Shown here in pieces: positions 43,621 through 51,958 of a stretch of DNA of 64,000 nt. The stretch is from Sulfuritalea sp. Lineage in GTDB: Bacteria; Pseudomonadota; Gammaproteobacteria; Burkholderiales; Rhodocyclaceae. The notes below the pieces were generated by a model that worked only from the letters and a program-made list of their open reading frames with translations, made no database searches and was not told the origin of the DNA. Positions within the stretch are counted from its first letter, which is position 1; the number at the start of each line of letters is the position of its first letter. Made by a program: the position numbers and the translations under genes. The stretch is from NCBI RefSeq assembly GCF_017302275.1, contig NZ_JAFLDR010000017.1:16670-80669 (forward strand). Direction: 5' to 3'.

Positions 43621-43718
43621 GATGTTTGGCTCCGTGTGGGATTGGAATGAGCCCAGTATCGGCAGCAACGAAAGCCCTGACCAGCGAAATCGCGGCCTGG
43701 AATTCATGAGTCATTGGA

Positions 43719-44651
43719 ATGGATGACAAGCTGCCGCCGCTCGACGCACTACGCGCCTTCGAGGCTGCGGCGCGCCATCTGAGCTTTACTCGCGCTGCCC
43801 AGCAGCTTTTCATCACCCAGTCGGCGGTGAGCAAGCAGGTGCATGCGCTGGAGTCGGCGCTGGCGGTACGCCTGTTCGAGCGCAAGACACGCGCCCTGCT
43901 GCTGACAGCCGCCGGTGAGCGGCTGCAGCGCGCCGTTGCCGCGGCTTTCGCCGAACTGCGCGCGGCGAGCGCCGATTTGCGTGGTGGCGACGAACCGACG
44001 GTGACGCTGGCGACGACGCAGGCCTTTGCCAGTTTCTGGCTGATCCCGCGCCTGGCTCATTTCCGCCGCAGCCATCCCGGCATCGACATCCGCATCTCGG
44101 CCGATACTCGGCTGGTCGACCTCGACCGCGGACGCTTCGACGCTGCCGTGCGCTACCTTCAGGACCGCAACGCGCCGGCCACCGCGTTGCGCCTGTTTGG
44201 CGATACGGTGCTGCCGGTGGCGAGTCCGGCCCTGCTGAAAAGCGCCGGCCCGCTGGCGAAGCCTGCGGACCTGGCGCGCCATGTCCTGCTGACCTATGAG
44301 GACGGGGAACAGCGGCGTCCCTGGCTTTCGTGGCCGGCCTGGCTGGAAATGGCGGGCGTCGCCGACCTGCGTCCGGCCGGCAGCGTCGCTTTCAACCAGT
44401 ACGAACCCACCATTCGGGCCGCACTTGATGGCCAGGGCGTGGCGCTGGCTACCCTGGCGCTGGTCGCTGACCTGTTGCGCGACGGCAAGCTGGTCGCACC
44501 GCTACCGCAGCGTTTTTCCAACCCGCGCGCCTATTATTTTCTGCTCGCCGAACGCGCCGCCGCGAACCCGGCGGTCGAGGCGTTCCGGGTCTGGCTGGCG
44601 TGTCAGGTCGAATCCTGCTCCGCTGCCGACGGTATACTGTCGGCAGCCTGA
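43719..44651 (+). CDS. LysR family transcriptional regulator (GcvA-like)
   Basis: A 310-residue regulator. PPLDALRAFEAAARHLSFTRAA and SAVSKQVHALE form the N-terminal winged helix; FASFWLIPRLAHFRRSHPGIDIRIS begins the effector domain. It is divergent from DUF2917 over 98 bp. ATTGGAATG occurs once near each gene (43641 and 43713), a direct repeat that may mark its binding sites. The target is probably the DUF2917 gene. Confidence 0.9.
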   Translation: MDDKLPPLDALRAFEAAARHLSFTRAAQQLFITQSAVSKQVHALESALAVRLFERKTRALLLTAAGERLQRAVAAAFAELRAASADLRGGDEPTVTLATTQAFASFWLIPRLAHFRRSHPGIDIRISADTRLVDLDRGRFDAAVRYLQDRNAPATALRLFGDTVLPVASPALLKSAGPLAKPADLARHVLLTYEDGEQRRPWLSWPAWLEMAGVADLRPAGSVAFNQYEPTIRAALDGQGVALATLALVADLLRDGKLVAPLPQRFSNPRAYYFLLAERAAANPAVEAFRVWLACQVESCSAADGILSAA

Positions 44652-44675
44652 TCCGACCTCGCTAAGGAGCACCGA

Positions 44676-45155
44676 TTGACTTCGCCACATGTACTGATTG
44701 CAGTTGGTCTTGCCGCGCTGGCGCTACCCGCCGCTGGCGCGAGCGTGTCCTGTCCCGACCTGGCGCAGGCGGCGCAAATCGCCGCCTGCCCAGCCGAGGA
44801 AGAACTTCGCTACACCTTCGACGGTTTTTGCGCCAGCGATGCCCGGGCCTACAAGGGCGATACCGACGTCTGCACCGACTATCAGAGTTACCGCAGGCTG
44901 AAGAACGTGGCGTTGTGGGAGTCCGTCGACGGTGCCTTCAGCGCCTATGTGTCCTGTGATCGTTCGCCGGCCGAGGTCAAGGCGGCCAGAGTGTCGTCGC
45001 TGCGCCTCGCCAGGCAGGGGAAAATCAACCTCGTGATCTGCGGCTACGGAGAGGGACTCAATTTCACGCTGCGCACCCGTGCAGAATGCCGGCTGGATGG
45101 CGGCGGCGTGATGTGTGCGACAGATGCAGCAGCCTGCAAGGCAACTTGCGACTGA
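44676..45155 (+). CDS. Periplasmic hypothetical protein with many cysteines
   Basis: A 159-residue protein starting with TTG, supported by AAGGAG 6 bp upstream. A signal peptide (hydrophobic VLIAVGLAALALPAAG) is followed by a mature domain with nine cysteines, likely disulfide-bonded. There are weak similarities to DUF3757-like secreted proteins, but I cannot name it. It is followed by a small zinc-ribbon gene 16 bp downstream. Confidence 0.7.
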   Translation: MTSPHVLIAVGLAALALPAAGASVSCPDLAQAAQIAACPAEEELRYTFDGFCASDARAYKGDTDVCTDYQSYRRLKNVALWESVDGAFSAYVSCDRSPAEVKAARVSSLRLARQGKINLVICGYGEGLNFTLRTRAECRLDGGGVMCATDAAACKATCD

Positions 45156-45171
45156 CGGTGCGGAGAAGGGC

Positions 45172-45330
45172 ATGCCTACCCCGAAAGACAGCAAGGCGAC
45201 ACCCGAAGCGAAACCGCCCGCCGACCCGCCGCCGCAGTCCGTATGCCTGCGTTGTGGCACGCCCGGCCCCGTCGGCGGCGACGGCTTTTGCGACAAATGC
45301 GAAAAGGCGCTGGAGCAGGCCTGCCTCTGA
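45172..45330 (+). CDS. Small zinc-ribbon protein
   Basis: A 52-residue protein. After a proline-rich N-terminus it has CLRCGTPGPVGGDGFCDKC, a CxxC...CxxC zinc ribbon. GGAGAAGGGC precedes the ATG. Function unknown; probably co-transcribed with the gene before it. Confidence 0.7.
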   Translation: MPTPKDSKATPEAKPPADPPPQSVCLRCGTPGPVGGDGFCDKCEKALEQACL

Positions 45331-45338
45331 CGCCGCGC

Positions 45339-45746
45339 CTACTTGATGGCGGGCTCGCCCGCTGACGTGGCCGGGTCAGCGCCTCCGGTCTTGCAGCCAG
45401 TGACCGGCGATGTAGACCGGTCGGTGAGCGTCGCGGCATTTTCCGCGAGTTGCAGCACCATGGTGCCCTTGCCGTAACGCGTGCCCTCGGAACCGACCCG
45501 GTCGAGCCGCAGTTCGCGCTCGGGCAGGATCAGCCAGACCGCGTCGCCGCCGTCCAGCCTGCGCACGTAGATGCGCTTGCCGCCGGCACACTGGTATTCG
45601 GTGGCGTTGGCCGGGGCGCGGGAACGCTCCGGGACGCCTGTGTCGCCGCCAAAGGGCCAGACCTTGACCGCCATTTCGCCGCAGCCGGAGAGCAGCGCGA
45701 CAGCGGCGAACGTGGCGAGCCGTACGAGGTTTGATTGCAGGGGCAT
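45339..45746 (-). CDS. MliC family lysozyme-inhibitor lipoprotein
   Basis: A 135-residue lipoprotein. LLSGC marks the lipidated Cys22. The domain YQCAGGKRIYVRRL...LRLDRVGSEGTRYGKGTMVLQL fits MliC (membrane-bound inhibitor of C-type lysozyme), in which the SGSGxRY loop plugs the lysozyme active site; here it reads GSEGTRY. AAAAGGAGCC precedes the ATG at 45746. Confidence 0.8.
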   Translation of the reverse strand: MPLQSNLVRLATFAAVALLSGCGEMAVKVWPFGGDTGVPERSRAPANATEYQCAGGKRIYVRRLDGGDAVWLILPERELRLDRVGSEGTRYGKGTMVLQLAENAATLTDRSTSPVTGCKTGGADPATSAGEPAIK

Positions 45747-45830
45747 GCGGGGCTCCTTTTCAGGCCGGCATGGTGCCACAAATCGGCGCCGCGCCAACTG
45801 TCGCGCGGCAAAGTTCCCTGTGGCAGGCCT

Positions 45831-47657
45831 TTACAGTCCGAGCGCGGTGGCGATTTCCCGTCGTGCTTCGTCGATTGCCCGTTCCAGGCCGCGCAACTCC
45901 GGAACGCCGGCGGGCGGGTCGTTCAACGCGGTTTCCAGCGCCGAGGCCCTGAGTTGGAGTTCGTTCAGCCCCAGCGTGCCGGCCCGGCTCTTGAAGGTAT
46001 GGGCCATCCGGGAGGCGAGCTCGGTCCGCCCGGCCGCCATGGCGCGACGGATTTCCGGTGCCACGGACGGACTTTCCTCCACGAATTTCGTCAGCCAGTA
46101 GCGATAGCGCTGCTCGTCGCCGAAAAAGCGGGTGAGCGCCGCCGCCGTGTCCACGCCGCGTATCGCCGGCAGCGTGGGCCGTACCGGCGTGGGTGCGGGC
46201 GCGGGTTCGGCTGGCGCAGGGGTTCCCGCCGCCCGGTGTTCGGGCAGCCATTTGGCCAGCATCCGGTAAAAGTCGTTGGCATCAAAGGGCTTGCAGACGT
46301 GGTCGTTCATCCCGGCGTCGGTGCTGATGCGCTTCTCGTGGGCGAGGACGTGCGCTGTCATGGCAACAATCGGCAAGCGGTCGAAGCCGGGCCAGGTGCG
46401 TATCAGGCGTGTGGCCGACAGGCCGTCGAGGACCGGCATCTGGATGTCCATCAGCACCAGGTCGAAACGGCCCGCGTCGGATTCGCCGAGGATTTCGACC
46501 GCTTCCTGGCCGTTGCATGCGGTGCGCGGCGCGATGCCGACGGCTTGCAGCAGCTCAACGGCGATTTCCATGTTCATTGCATCGTCTTCGACGACCAGCA
46601 CGCTTGCTTGCGCGACATGCAGATCCGGCGGTGAGATAGCCTGGCCAGGTTCGTCTTCAGGCGGGTCGGAGTCCATACCGAGGCCAAGCCGGATGGCAAG
46701 GCAAAAGTTGCTGCCGACGCCCTCCCGGCTGTCGACGTCTATCCTGCCATCCATCATTTCCGCGAGGTGCTGGCTGAGCGCAAGGCCAAGGCCGGTGCCG
46801 CCGAATTTCCGCGTCATCGAGACGTCGGTTTGCGCGAAGGGCTGGAACAGGCCACCGATGTCGGCGGCCCGGATGCCGACGCCGGTGTCGGCGACGCTCA
46901 TGACGAGGCGTATCGAATCCGCCGCCCGCGTCTGGGTGGAAACGTGGACGTCAACCCGGCCTGTCGGAGTGAATTTAATGGCGTTGCCGATCAGGTTGAG
47001 CAGGATCTGCTCGATCCGCAGGGGATCACCCGCCAGGCGGTCGGGAACATCGTCGTCAATGCTGAATTCCAGCAGGAGCCCCTTGGACTCCGCCTTGTTC
47101 GCCATCAGGCCTTCGGCATGCCGGATCATGCTGCGCAGGCTGAAGGGAATTGTCTCGATCTCCATGCGTCCGGCGACGATCTTCGACAGGTCGAGCAGGT
47201 CGTTGATGATCCGCGACAGGTGCTTGCCGGCCTTGCCGATCTTCTCGAGGTAGTCGCGCTGCGCCGGGTTCTCGCAGCGACCGAGGGCCAGCGCCGACAA
47301 GCCGATGACAGCGCCCAGCGGGGTGCGCAGTTCGTGGCTGACGTTGGCGACGAAGGCGTCCTTTGCCTTGTCGGCGATTTGTGCCGCTTCCAGCGCGCTG
47401 GTCAGCTGAACGGTACGTTCCCGCACCAGTTGTTCCAGCCGTACCTGCTGTTCCTGAAGGTGTCTTTCGGCGAGCTTGTGCTTCCCGATGTCGCGCATTG
47501 CCGCGCCCAGCGCGGCCCGCTTTGTCTGGCGCACGCCCATCCGGCGCAAGGCGTGGGCGCCGAGGTAGGCGGCCTGTCTTGCGGCCCGCGGGCTTCCCTT
47601 GGGTACTTGCCGCGACAGGGGGAGGGCTTTTCGAGTAGCCGGGATTCTGGGTGCCAT
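45831..47657 (-). CDS. Hybrid histidine kinase with receiver and HPt domains, no recognisable sensor
   Basis: A 608-residue (from ATG 47657) hybrid kinase. A coiled coil (HLQEQQVRLEQLVRERT) leads to the dimerisation helix FVANVSHELRTPLG with His108. A HATPase domain (NLIGNAIKFTPTG; GGTGLGLALSQHLAEMM), a receiver (LVVEDDAMN; FDLVLMDIQMPVLDG) and a C-terminal HPt domain (MAHTFKSRAGTLG) follow. The first ~50 residues are basic and do not resemble a sensor; GAAMRDIGKHKLAE looks like the tail of a lost PAS domain. A TTG at 47741 is an alternative start. It is divergent from the autoinducer synthase over ~316 bp and could join that signalling path. Confidence 0.82.
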   Translation of the reverse strand: MAPRIPATRKALPLSRQVPKGSPRAARQAAYLGAHALRRMGVRQTKRAALGAAMRDIGKHKLAERHLQEQQVRLEQLVRERTVQLTSALEAAQIADKAKDAFVANVSHELRTPLGAVIGLSALALGRCENPAQRDYLEKIGKAGKHLSRIINDLLDLSKIVAGRMEIETIPFSLRSMIRHAEGLMANKAESKGLLLEFSIDDDVPDRLAGDPLRIEQILLNLIGNAIKFTPTGRVDVHVSTQTRAADSIRLVMSVADTGVGIRAADIGGLFQPFAQTDVSMTRKFGGTGLGLALSQHLAEMMDGRIDVDSREGVGSNFCLAIRLGLGMDSDPPEDEPGQAISPPDLHVAQASVLVVEDDAMNMEIAVELLQAVGIAPRTACNGQEAVEILGESDAGRFDLVLMDIQMPVLDGLSATRLIRTWPGFDRLPIVAMTAHVLAHEKRISTDAGMNDHVCKPFDANDFYRMLAKWLPEHRAAGTPAPAEPAPAPTPVRPTLPAIRGVDTAAALTRFFGDEQRYRYWLTKFVEESPSVAPEIRRAMAAGRTELASRMAHTFKSRAGTLGLNELQLRASALETALNDPPAGVPELRGLERAIDEARREIATALGL

Positions 47658-47828
47658 TGCTCGATGTCTGGGTATTGTCGGTGGAGCCTCACGCCGCTGA
47701 ACGCGTTCGGCGGCGTACCGCGCATCGTTTCCCGCCAACAAATCCGGCGCGTGCGATGGAATTCGCGGCAGTCCGCCAACCCGAGCCTAGGCCAAAGCGG
47801 GACAAATTCCTACTGACAGAAATGACAG

Positions 47829-47897
47829 GTTTTTTGGCAAAAAAGCGATTTTTTGTGAAAACGAGGGCCTTTGTGGCACGAAAGGCGTGCAACCACA
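47829..47897. promoter_or_regulatory. AT-rich control region of the autoinducer synthase gene
   Basis: Runs of T and A (GGTTTTTTGGCAAAAAAGCG, then ATTTTTTGTGAAAACG) at 47829-47863 stand out sharply and should bend the DNA. They are followed by an inverted repeat TGTGGCACG (47872-47880) ... CGTG-CAA-CCACA (47886-47897), centred 90 bp before the synthase start. This is the likely promoter/operator for the divergent kinase and synthase; exact -35/-10 boxes are not clear. Confidence 0.5.
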
Positions 47898-47973
47898 GGT
47901 CCGTCCGTTTGGAACACAATGAAATGCGTAGCCCCGTTCGTATCGAAAACCTTGCCAGAAAGGACTCCTGATC

Positions 47974-49272
47974 ATGAAAACCAAAGTAACCAGCCTTCGT
48001 CCCGTGCCCCAGTTTCGTGCCCCCGACCTCGCGGACTTCGCCGCCTTGCGGGTGGAAAAGTATTATCGCGAGCGGGTACGCGATACTTGGGCTGGCGGCC
48101 ATATCATGCGCGGCCGTCAGCCCGGCACGGATGCCTTGCAGCTTTGCAGCAACGATTACCTGGCGCTGGCCAAACACCCGCACATCTTGCGGGCGATGAG
48201 CGAAAGCATCCAGCGCGATGGAAACGGCCTGCTGATGTCCGGGATATTCGTCCACGGCGCCTGCCCGCACACCGATTTCGAGCAGCGCCTGGCCGAATTC
48301 ATGCAGGCCGAGGCCGGCGTGCTCTGCCAGTCGGGTTACAGCGCCAATACGGGCCTGATCCAGGTGATCGCCAGCGAACAGACCCCGGTCTATGCCGACA
48401 TGATGGCGCACATGTCCCTGTGGGAAGGCATCAGGCTTGCGGGGGCCAAACCGATCACGGTGTTCCACAACGAAGTCGAGCACCTTGAACGGCAGATCCT
48501 TCGCCACGGCCCGGGCGTCGTCGTGGTCGATTCGATCTACAGCACCACGGGCAGTATCGCCCCGCTGAGCAAGATCGTGGAAATTTGCGAAGCGCAGGGC
48601 TGCATCCTGGTCGCCGACGAATCCCATTCCCTGGGCACCCACGGACCGAACGGCGAAGGCCTGGTGGTGGAACTCGGCCTGGCCGAGCGCGTCCATTTCC
48701 GTACCGCCAGCCTGGCCAAGGCCTTCGCCGGACGCGCCGGATTCGTCACCTGCTCGCGGCGCTTCGCCGAGTACTTCAAGAGCGAGTCGAATCCCGCGAT
48801 TTTCAGCTCCACGCTGTTGCCGCACGACATTCGCGGCCTCGCTGCCACGCTCGGCGTGGTACGCCAGGAGGGCTGGCGTCGCGACCGCCTGCGGGCCAAT
48901 GCGGCGTATTTGCGCACCGAGCTCGACGCGCTGGGTTACAACCTCAACGACAGCGAATGCCAGATCGTTTCGCTGGAATCGGGCAGCGAACAGAACACCA
49001 TCGCCCTGCGCGACGCGCTCGAGTCGCGCGGCATCTTCGGTGCGATCTTCTGCGCGCCGGCCACCCCCAAGAGCCGCTCGCTGATGCGCTTCTCGGTACA
49101 TGCGGCGTTGACCGACGACGAGTTGGCGCGCATCGTCGCGGTTTGCGGCGAAATCCGCGACGAACTTGGCGTCGCGTCATGGGCTTCGACGCGCCGCAAG
49201 CTGCGAGGAAAAGCCGCCAATGCCGGGGTGGTTGAGGCGGGCCATGCGCCGCCGCAGGTCGCCGCGGCGTGA
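47974..49272 (+). CDS. lqsA: Alpha-hydroxyketone autoinducer synthase, CqsA/LqsA family
   Basis: A 432-residue PLP-dependent enzyme of the alpha-oxoamine synthase family. LQLCSNDYLALAKHPHI, SGIFVHGACPHTDFEQRL, ILVADESHSLGTHG (Asp215, His218) and ASLAKAFAGRAGFVTC with the PLP lysine (Lys249) follow the CqsA/LqsA pattern rather than that of BioF or Kbl. CqsA joins an amino acid or SAM to an acyl-CoA to give CAI-1/LAI-1 type hydroxyketones. There is a C-terminal tail of ~40 residues beyond the usual length. AAGGA precedes the ATG. An LqsR-like and an LqsS-like gene lie tail-to-tail, 18 bp away. Confidence 0.85.
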   Translation: MKTKVTSLRPVPQFRAPDLADFAALRVEKYYRERVRDTWAGGHIMRGRQPGTDALQLCSNDYLALAKHPHILRAMSESIQRDGNGLLMSGIFVHGACPHTDFEQRLAEFMQAEAGVLCQSGYSANTGLIQVIASEQTPVYADMMAHMSLWEGIRLAGAKPITVFHNEVEHLERQILRHGPGVVVVDSIYSTTGSIAPLSKIVEICEAQGCILVADESHSLGTHGPNGEGLVVELGLAERVHFRTASLAKAFAGRAGFVTCSRRFAEYFKSESNPAIFSSTLLPHDIRGLAATLGVVRQEGWRRDRLRANAAYLRTELDALGYNLNDSECQIVSLESGSEQNTIALRDALESRGIFGAIFCAPATPKSRSLMRFSVHAALTDDELARIVAVCGEIRDELGVASWASTRRKLRGKAANAGVVEAGHAPPQVAAA

Positions 49273-49290
49273 TCGCGTGGCCGCCGGGGC

Positions 49291-50322
49291 TCAGGCCAAA
49301 GGCGTCAGCCCCTGGCGCGCTTCGCGATCGAGATGGTCGAGGTATTCGCTGTAGGGATAGACGTACTTGAGGTTGAAGGCACCGGGGTTCTTGACCAGCG
49401 AATAGAGGTACCAGTCCTCGCCCTTGAATTCGATCGCCGGGTGCAGGCAGGGCTGCCAGTCTTCGTAGATCGGCGAGTAGTTGCCGCCGGTCTTCCAGAA
49501 GTAGGGCAGCGAACTGCCGCTGCGCAGTTGCCGCAGCAGCTCCTCGGGCGCGTTCTGGTCGCTGGCGATCTCGTAGTGTCCCTGGATCATCTCTTCCGTC
49601 TGCACGATCAGCAGGTAAGCCGTGCCATGCATGTCGAGCATCAGGATGCCGTCCGGTGAACATGACAGGTAGTGCTCGACGATCCCCAGGCTGCCCCGGA
49701 TCTCGGCGAAGCGTTGGGCGAATCCCGGGTCGCGCAGAAATGGGTGCGAGCCAACCGCCAGCGCGTCGGAGAGCATGTGTTCGATCTGGTCGAAATGCTC
49801 CTGTTGCAGTTCGGCGATCGCCGAATTCAGCAAGTCCATGACATCGTCGTTCTGCTTGCGGATGAAGCGATCGATGATCTTCTCGTTGAAGGCACGCACG
49901 GCAACCTGCTCGTCGGCCTTGCCGGTCAGCAGGATCTTCTTGATCGCCTTGTTGCGCAGGTTGCGGCAGAACTCCAGGCCGTCGATCTCCGGCATGTCGT
50001 AGTCGACCACCACCACCGATACCTGTTCGAATCGGCGTTCGTTGTGTATTTCGCGGTGGATCAGGTCAAGGCTGACGTCGATCACGTGGCGCGTCTGGCT
50101 TTTGTCGCCACGGTGCCGGTAAAGGGAAAAGAAGCGCTCCACCAAGGGTTGCGCGGCGGTCGCGCCATTGAGCGCGACCAGTGCCGCGAAGGGTGAATGG
50201 AACAGGCGGAACGCCAGCCGCGAATCGAGCTGCAGGCTGAGGTTGGACAGGAACTGCCGGCTGTCATCGATGAAGGCGACGGTGGTCGGAAAATGGAAGG
50301 GCTGGATGGCGCGGTTTTTCAT
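49291..50322 (-). CDS. lqsR: LqsR-like response regulator with an unusual output domain
   Basis: A 343-residue protein. The receiver has an acidic pair FIDDS (Asp19-Asp20), phosphoacceptor Asp107 in VVVVDYDMPEIDG, ILLTGKADE and FIRK. A ~40-residue insertion separates beta2 from beta3 (about residues 55-97). The C-terminal half (SPDGILMLDMHGTAYLLIVQ; EDWYLYSLVKNPGAF) is not a standard DNA-binding or enzyme domain and resembles LqsR-type outputs. It overlaps the kinase stop by ATGA, so the two are made together. It probably receives phosphate from that kinase. Confidence 0.75.
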   Translation of the reverse strand: MKNRAIQPFHFPTTVAFIDDSRQFLSNLSLQLDSRLAFRLFHSPFAALVALNGATAAQPLVERFFSLYRHRGDKSQTRHVIDVSLDLIHREIHNERRFEQVSVVVVDYDMPEIDGLEFCRNLRNKAIKKILLTGKADEQVAVRAFNEKIIDRFIRKQNDDVMDLLNSAIAELQQEHFDQIEHMLSDALAVGSHPFLRDPGFAQRFAEIRGSLGIVEHYLSCSPDGILMLDMHGTAYLLIVQTEEMIQGHYEIASDQNAPEELLRQLRSGSSLPYFWKTGGNYSPIYEDWQPCLHPAIEFKGEDWYLYSLVKNPGAFNLKYVYPYSEYLDHLDREARQGLTPLA

Positions 50323-51632
50323 GATCGAGGGAAGCTCAGGACGAATTCGGTGAAGTCACCATGAACGGAGGTGCACTCGATGGTACCGCCGAACGAGGTC
50401 ATCACGTCGCGACAGAAGGCCAGGCCAATGCCGGCGCCGAGCACGCTGTCGTCGTGCCCGGGCGAAGTATAGAAGCGCCGGAAGATGTGGGGCAACATGT
50501 CCGGTGGAATGCCGTCGCCGGTGTCGCGCACCGTGAGCCGGTTCCCGGAAGGAGAGGCGTCGAGCCGGATCGAGACCTCGCCCTTGCCGGCCTTGGCGAT
50601 GTGGCGCAGGGCATTCTTGATCAGGTTGAACAGCACGTGCACCATCAGCAGTTCAGAGCCGCGAAACGGGAAGTCCCCCGTGCCATCGCGGAACACCACC
50701 GCCCTCTCTTCCTCGGAAAACGGATAGCGGTGCATGGCGACATCGACGCAGGCGGCCATCGAGCATTGCTGGAAGTCCTGTTCGACCGCGCCGGTGACCC
50801 TGGCGTTGACCAGCAGCATGTCGATGATGGCATTCGAGTGACGAGCCTCCGAATCGATGCGTGCCAGCACGACCTTCAACGAATCGACGTGAGTTGCGCG
50901 GATCGGGCTGACCGGCAGGCCGTTGGCTTGCGCCATTTCATGGGCCTCGATCAGCGCGGGCAGGTAATGGGCCAGGCCCGCGGCGCCGGCGCGGATGCTG
51001 AGCAGCGGCGTGCGCAGTTCGTGGGCAATGCTTCCGGCCGTCGCCAGCATCGCGCGCTCCTGCTCGATGCGGATGCGCTCGCTGTCGTAGTTGGCGACGG
51101 CGCCCCCGGCTACCGCGAACAGCGCGATCGCAAGGTAGTCCCAGCGCTCGAAGGCGGCCAGCGGGACGTCGCTGGTCAGCGCGTAGGCGAGGACGGCGAG
51201 GCTGCTGCCCAGCACGAACTGCCCGATCAGCGTGACCCAGTCGAGCAGCAGGATCATGACGAATACCGCCACCAGCGCCGATCCGATCCAGACGTCGGCG
51301 CCATAATTTTTCAGCAGCATGTAGGTGAAGAAAAACGGCAGCGAATACAGAAGGGAGAAATACCAGTAATAGGGCAGCCGGGACTTGAGCCAGCCTGGCC
51401 AGTGCTTGCTGAACAGCATGGGCACGAAGAGTGCCGTTCCGATCAGGCGCAGGGTCAGGCTTTCGTAGCGCTGGGGGAAGATGAACGTCCAGACGTACCA
51501 GTAGAGTGGGAAGGCGACGATCGCGAGGATGGCGAAAGCGGTCAGGCGCCGCTCGATATAGACGACATTGCGCAGCGCCGGCTCCAGCAGTCGGGCGACC
51601 AACTGCTTCAGGAAGGGTACGAGGACGGTCAT
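50319..51632 (-). CDS. lqsS: Six-TM sensor histidine kinase, LqsS/CqsS-like
   Basis: A 437-residue kinase (from ATG 51632). Six hydrophobic segments (about 32-51, 61-73, 90-107, 113-131, 134-152, 164-181) form the membrane sensor without a periplasmic domain, as in CqsS/LqsS receptors for hydroxyketones. Then come SIAHELRTPLLSIRAG with His204, a HATPase domain with NLIKNALRHIAKAG, DTGDGIPPDMLPHIF and GAGIGLAFC. No receiver is attached, as in LqsS. An in-frame ATG at 51677 is an alternative start. It is coupled to lqsR downstream and divergent from luxR. Confidence 0.8.
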   Translation of the reverse strand: MTVLVPFLKQLVARLLEPALRNVVYIERRLTAFAILAIVAFPLYWYVWTFIFPQRYESLTLRLIGTALFVPMLFSKHWPGWLKSRLPYYWYFSLLYSLPFFFTYMLLKNYGADVWIGSALVAVFVMILLLDWVTLIGQFVLGSSLAVLAYALTSDVPLAAFERWDYLAIALFAVAGGAVANYDSERIRIEQERAMLATAGSIAHELRTPLLSIRAGAAGLAHYLPALIEAHEMAQANGLPVSPIRATHVDSLKVVLARIDSEARHSNAIIDMLLVNARVTGAVEQDFQQCSMAACVDVAMHRYPFSEEERAVVFRDGTGDFPFRGSELLMVHVLFNLIKNALRHIAKAGKGEVSIRLDASPSGNRLTVRDTGDGIPPDMLPHIFRRFYTSPGHDDSVLGAGIGLAFCRDVMTSFGGTIECTSVHGDFTEFVLSFPRS

Positions 51633-51958
51633 CGCTTTGGTCGGCTCAACTTGGGCACCGCGTGGCACGCGCGGCATGCCCGGCCGAATAGGCAGGCGGT
51701 CTGGATAGGGAAGACATGGTCATGTGATCGGCGAAGTTTCCCAAAAATGTCATACAAGCGCTGCCGATGCAAGCGGTCCGTGCCCGGCTGCGCGTGAAAT
51801 CCCCTTGCACTGCCGGTTCGCGGGAGGCCTTGTGCGAGGTGGGCGGGATGATTGCGCGGCGAAAATGTCATGATCGTGAATGCTTCGCCTTGACAAGGCA
51901 ATGTTGCGCCATTACAAAGCCTGTTCTTCCTGTCTTGTCGAGTCTCGCCGACCCCGTC
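51633..51958. promoter_or_regulatory. Divergent lqsS-luxR control region with repeated elements
   Basis: 326 bp without a convincing gene. It contains an inverted repeat ACATG-GT-CATGT (51714-51725) and the direct repeat AAAATGTCAT twice (51744-51753 and 51862-51871, 118 bp apart). These lie where a regulator could control both genes; the luxR promoter is listed separately. No full 20-bp lux box was seen. Confidence 0.45.
51890..51918 (+). promoter_or_regulatory. Predicted sigma-70 promoter of the luxR gene
   Basis: TTGACA (51890-51895), 17-bp spacer, TACAAA (51913-51918). The -35 box is perfect and the -10 keeps four of six bases. The transcript would start about 34 nt before the ATG. The second AAAATGTCAT repeat ends 18 bp before the -35 box. 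Confidence 0.65.

Noticed and set aside
47874-47891. Sigma-54-like promoter TGGCACG...GTGCA before the autoinducer synthase gene
   Set aside because: The -24 box is perfect, but the GC of the -12 box is 2 bp too far away, which normally abolishes sigma-54 recognition; the text is better explained as one arm of the inverted repeat.
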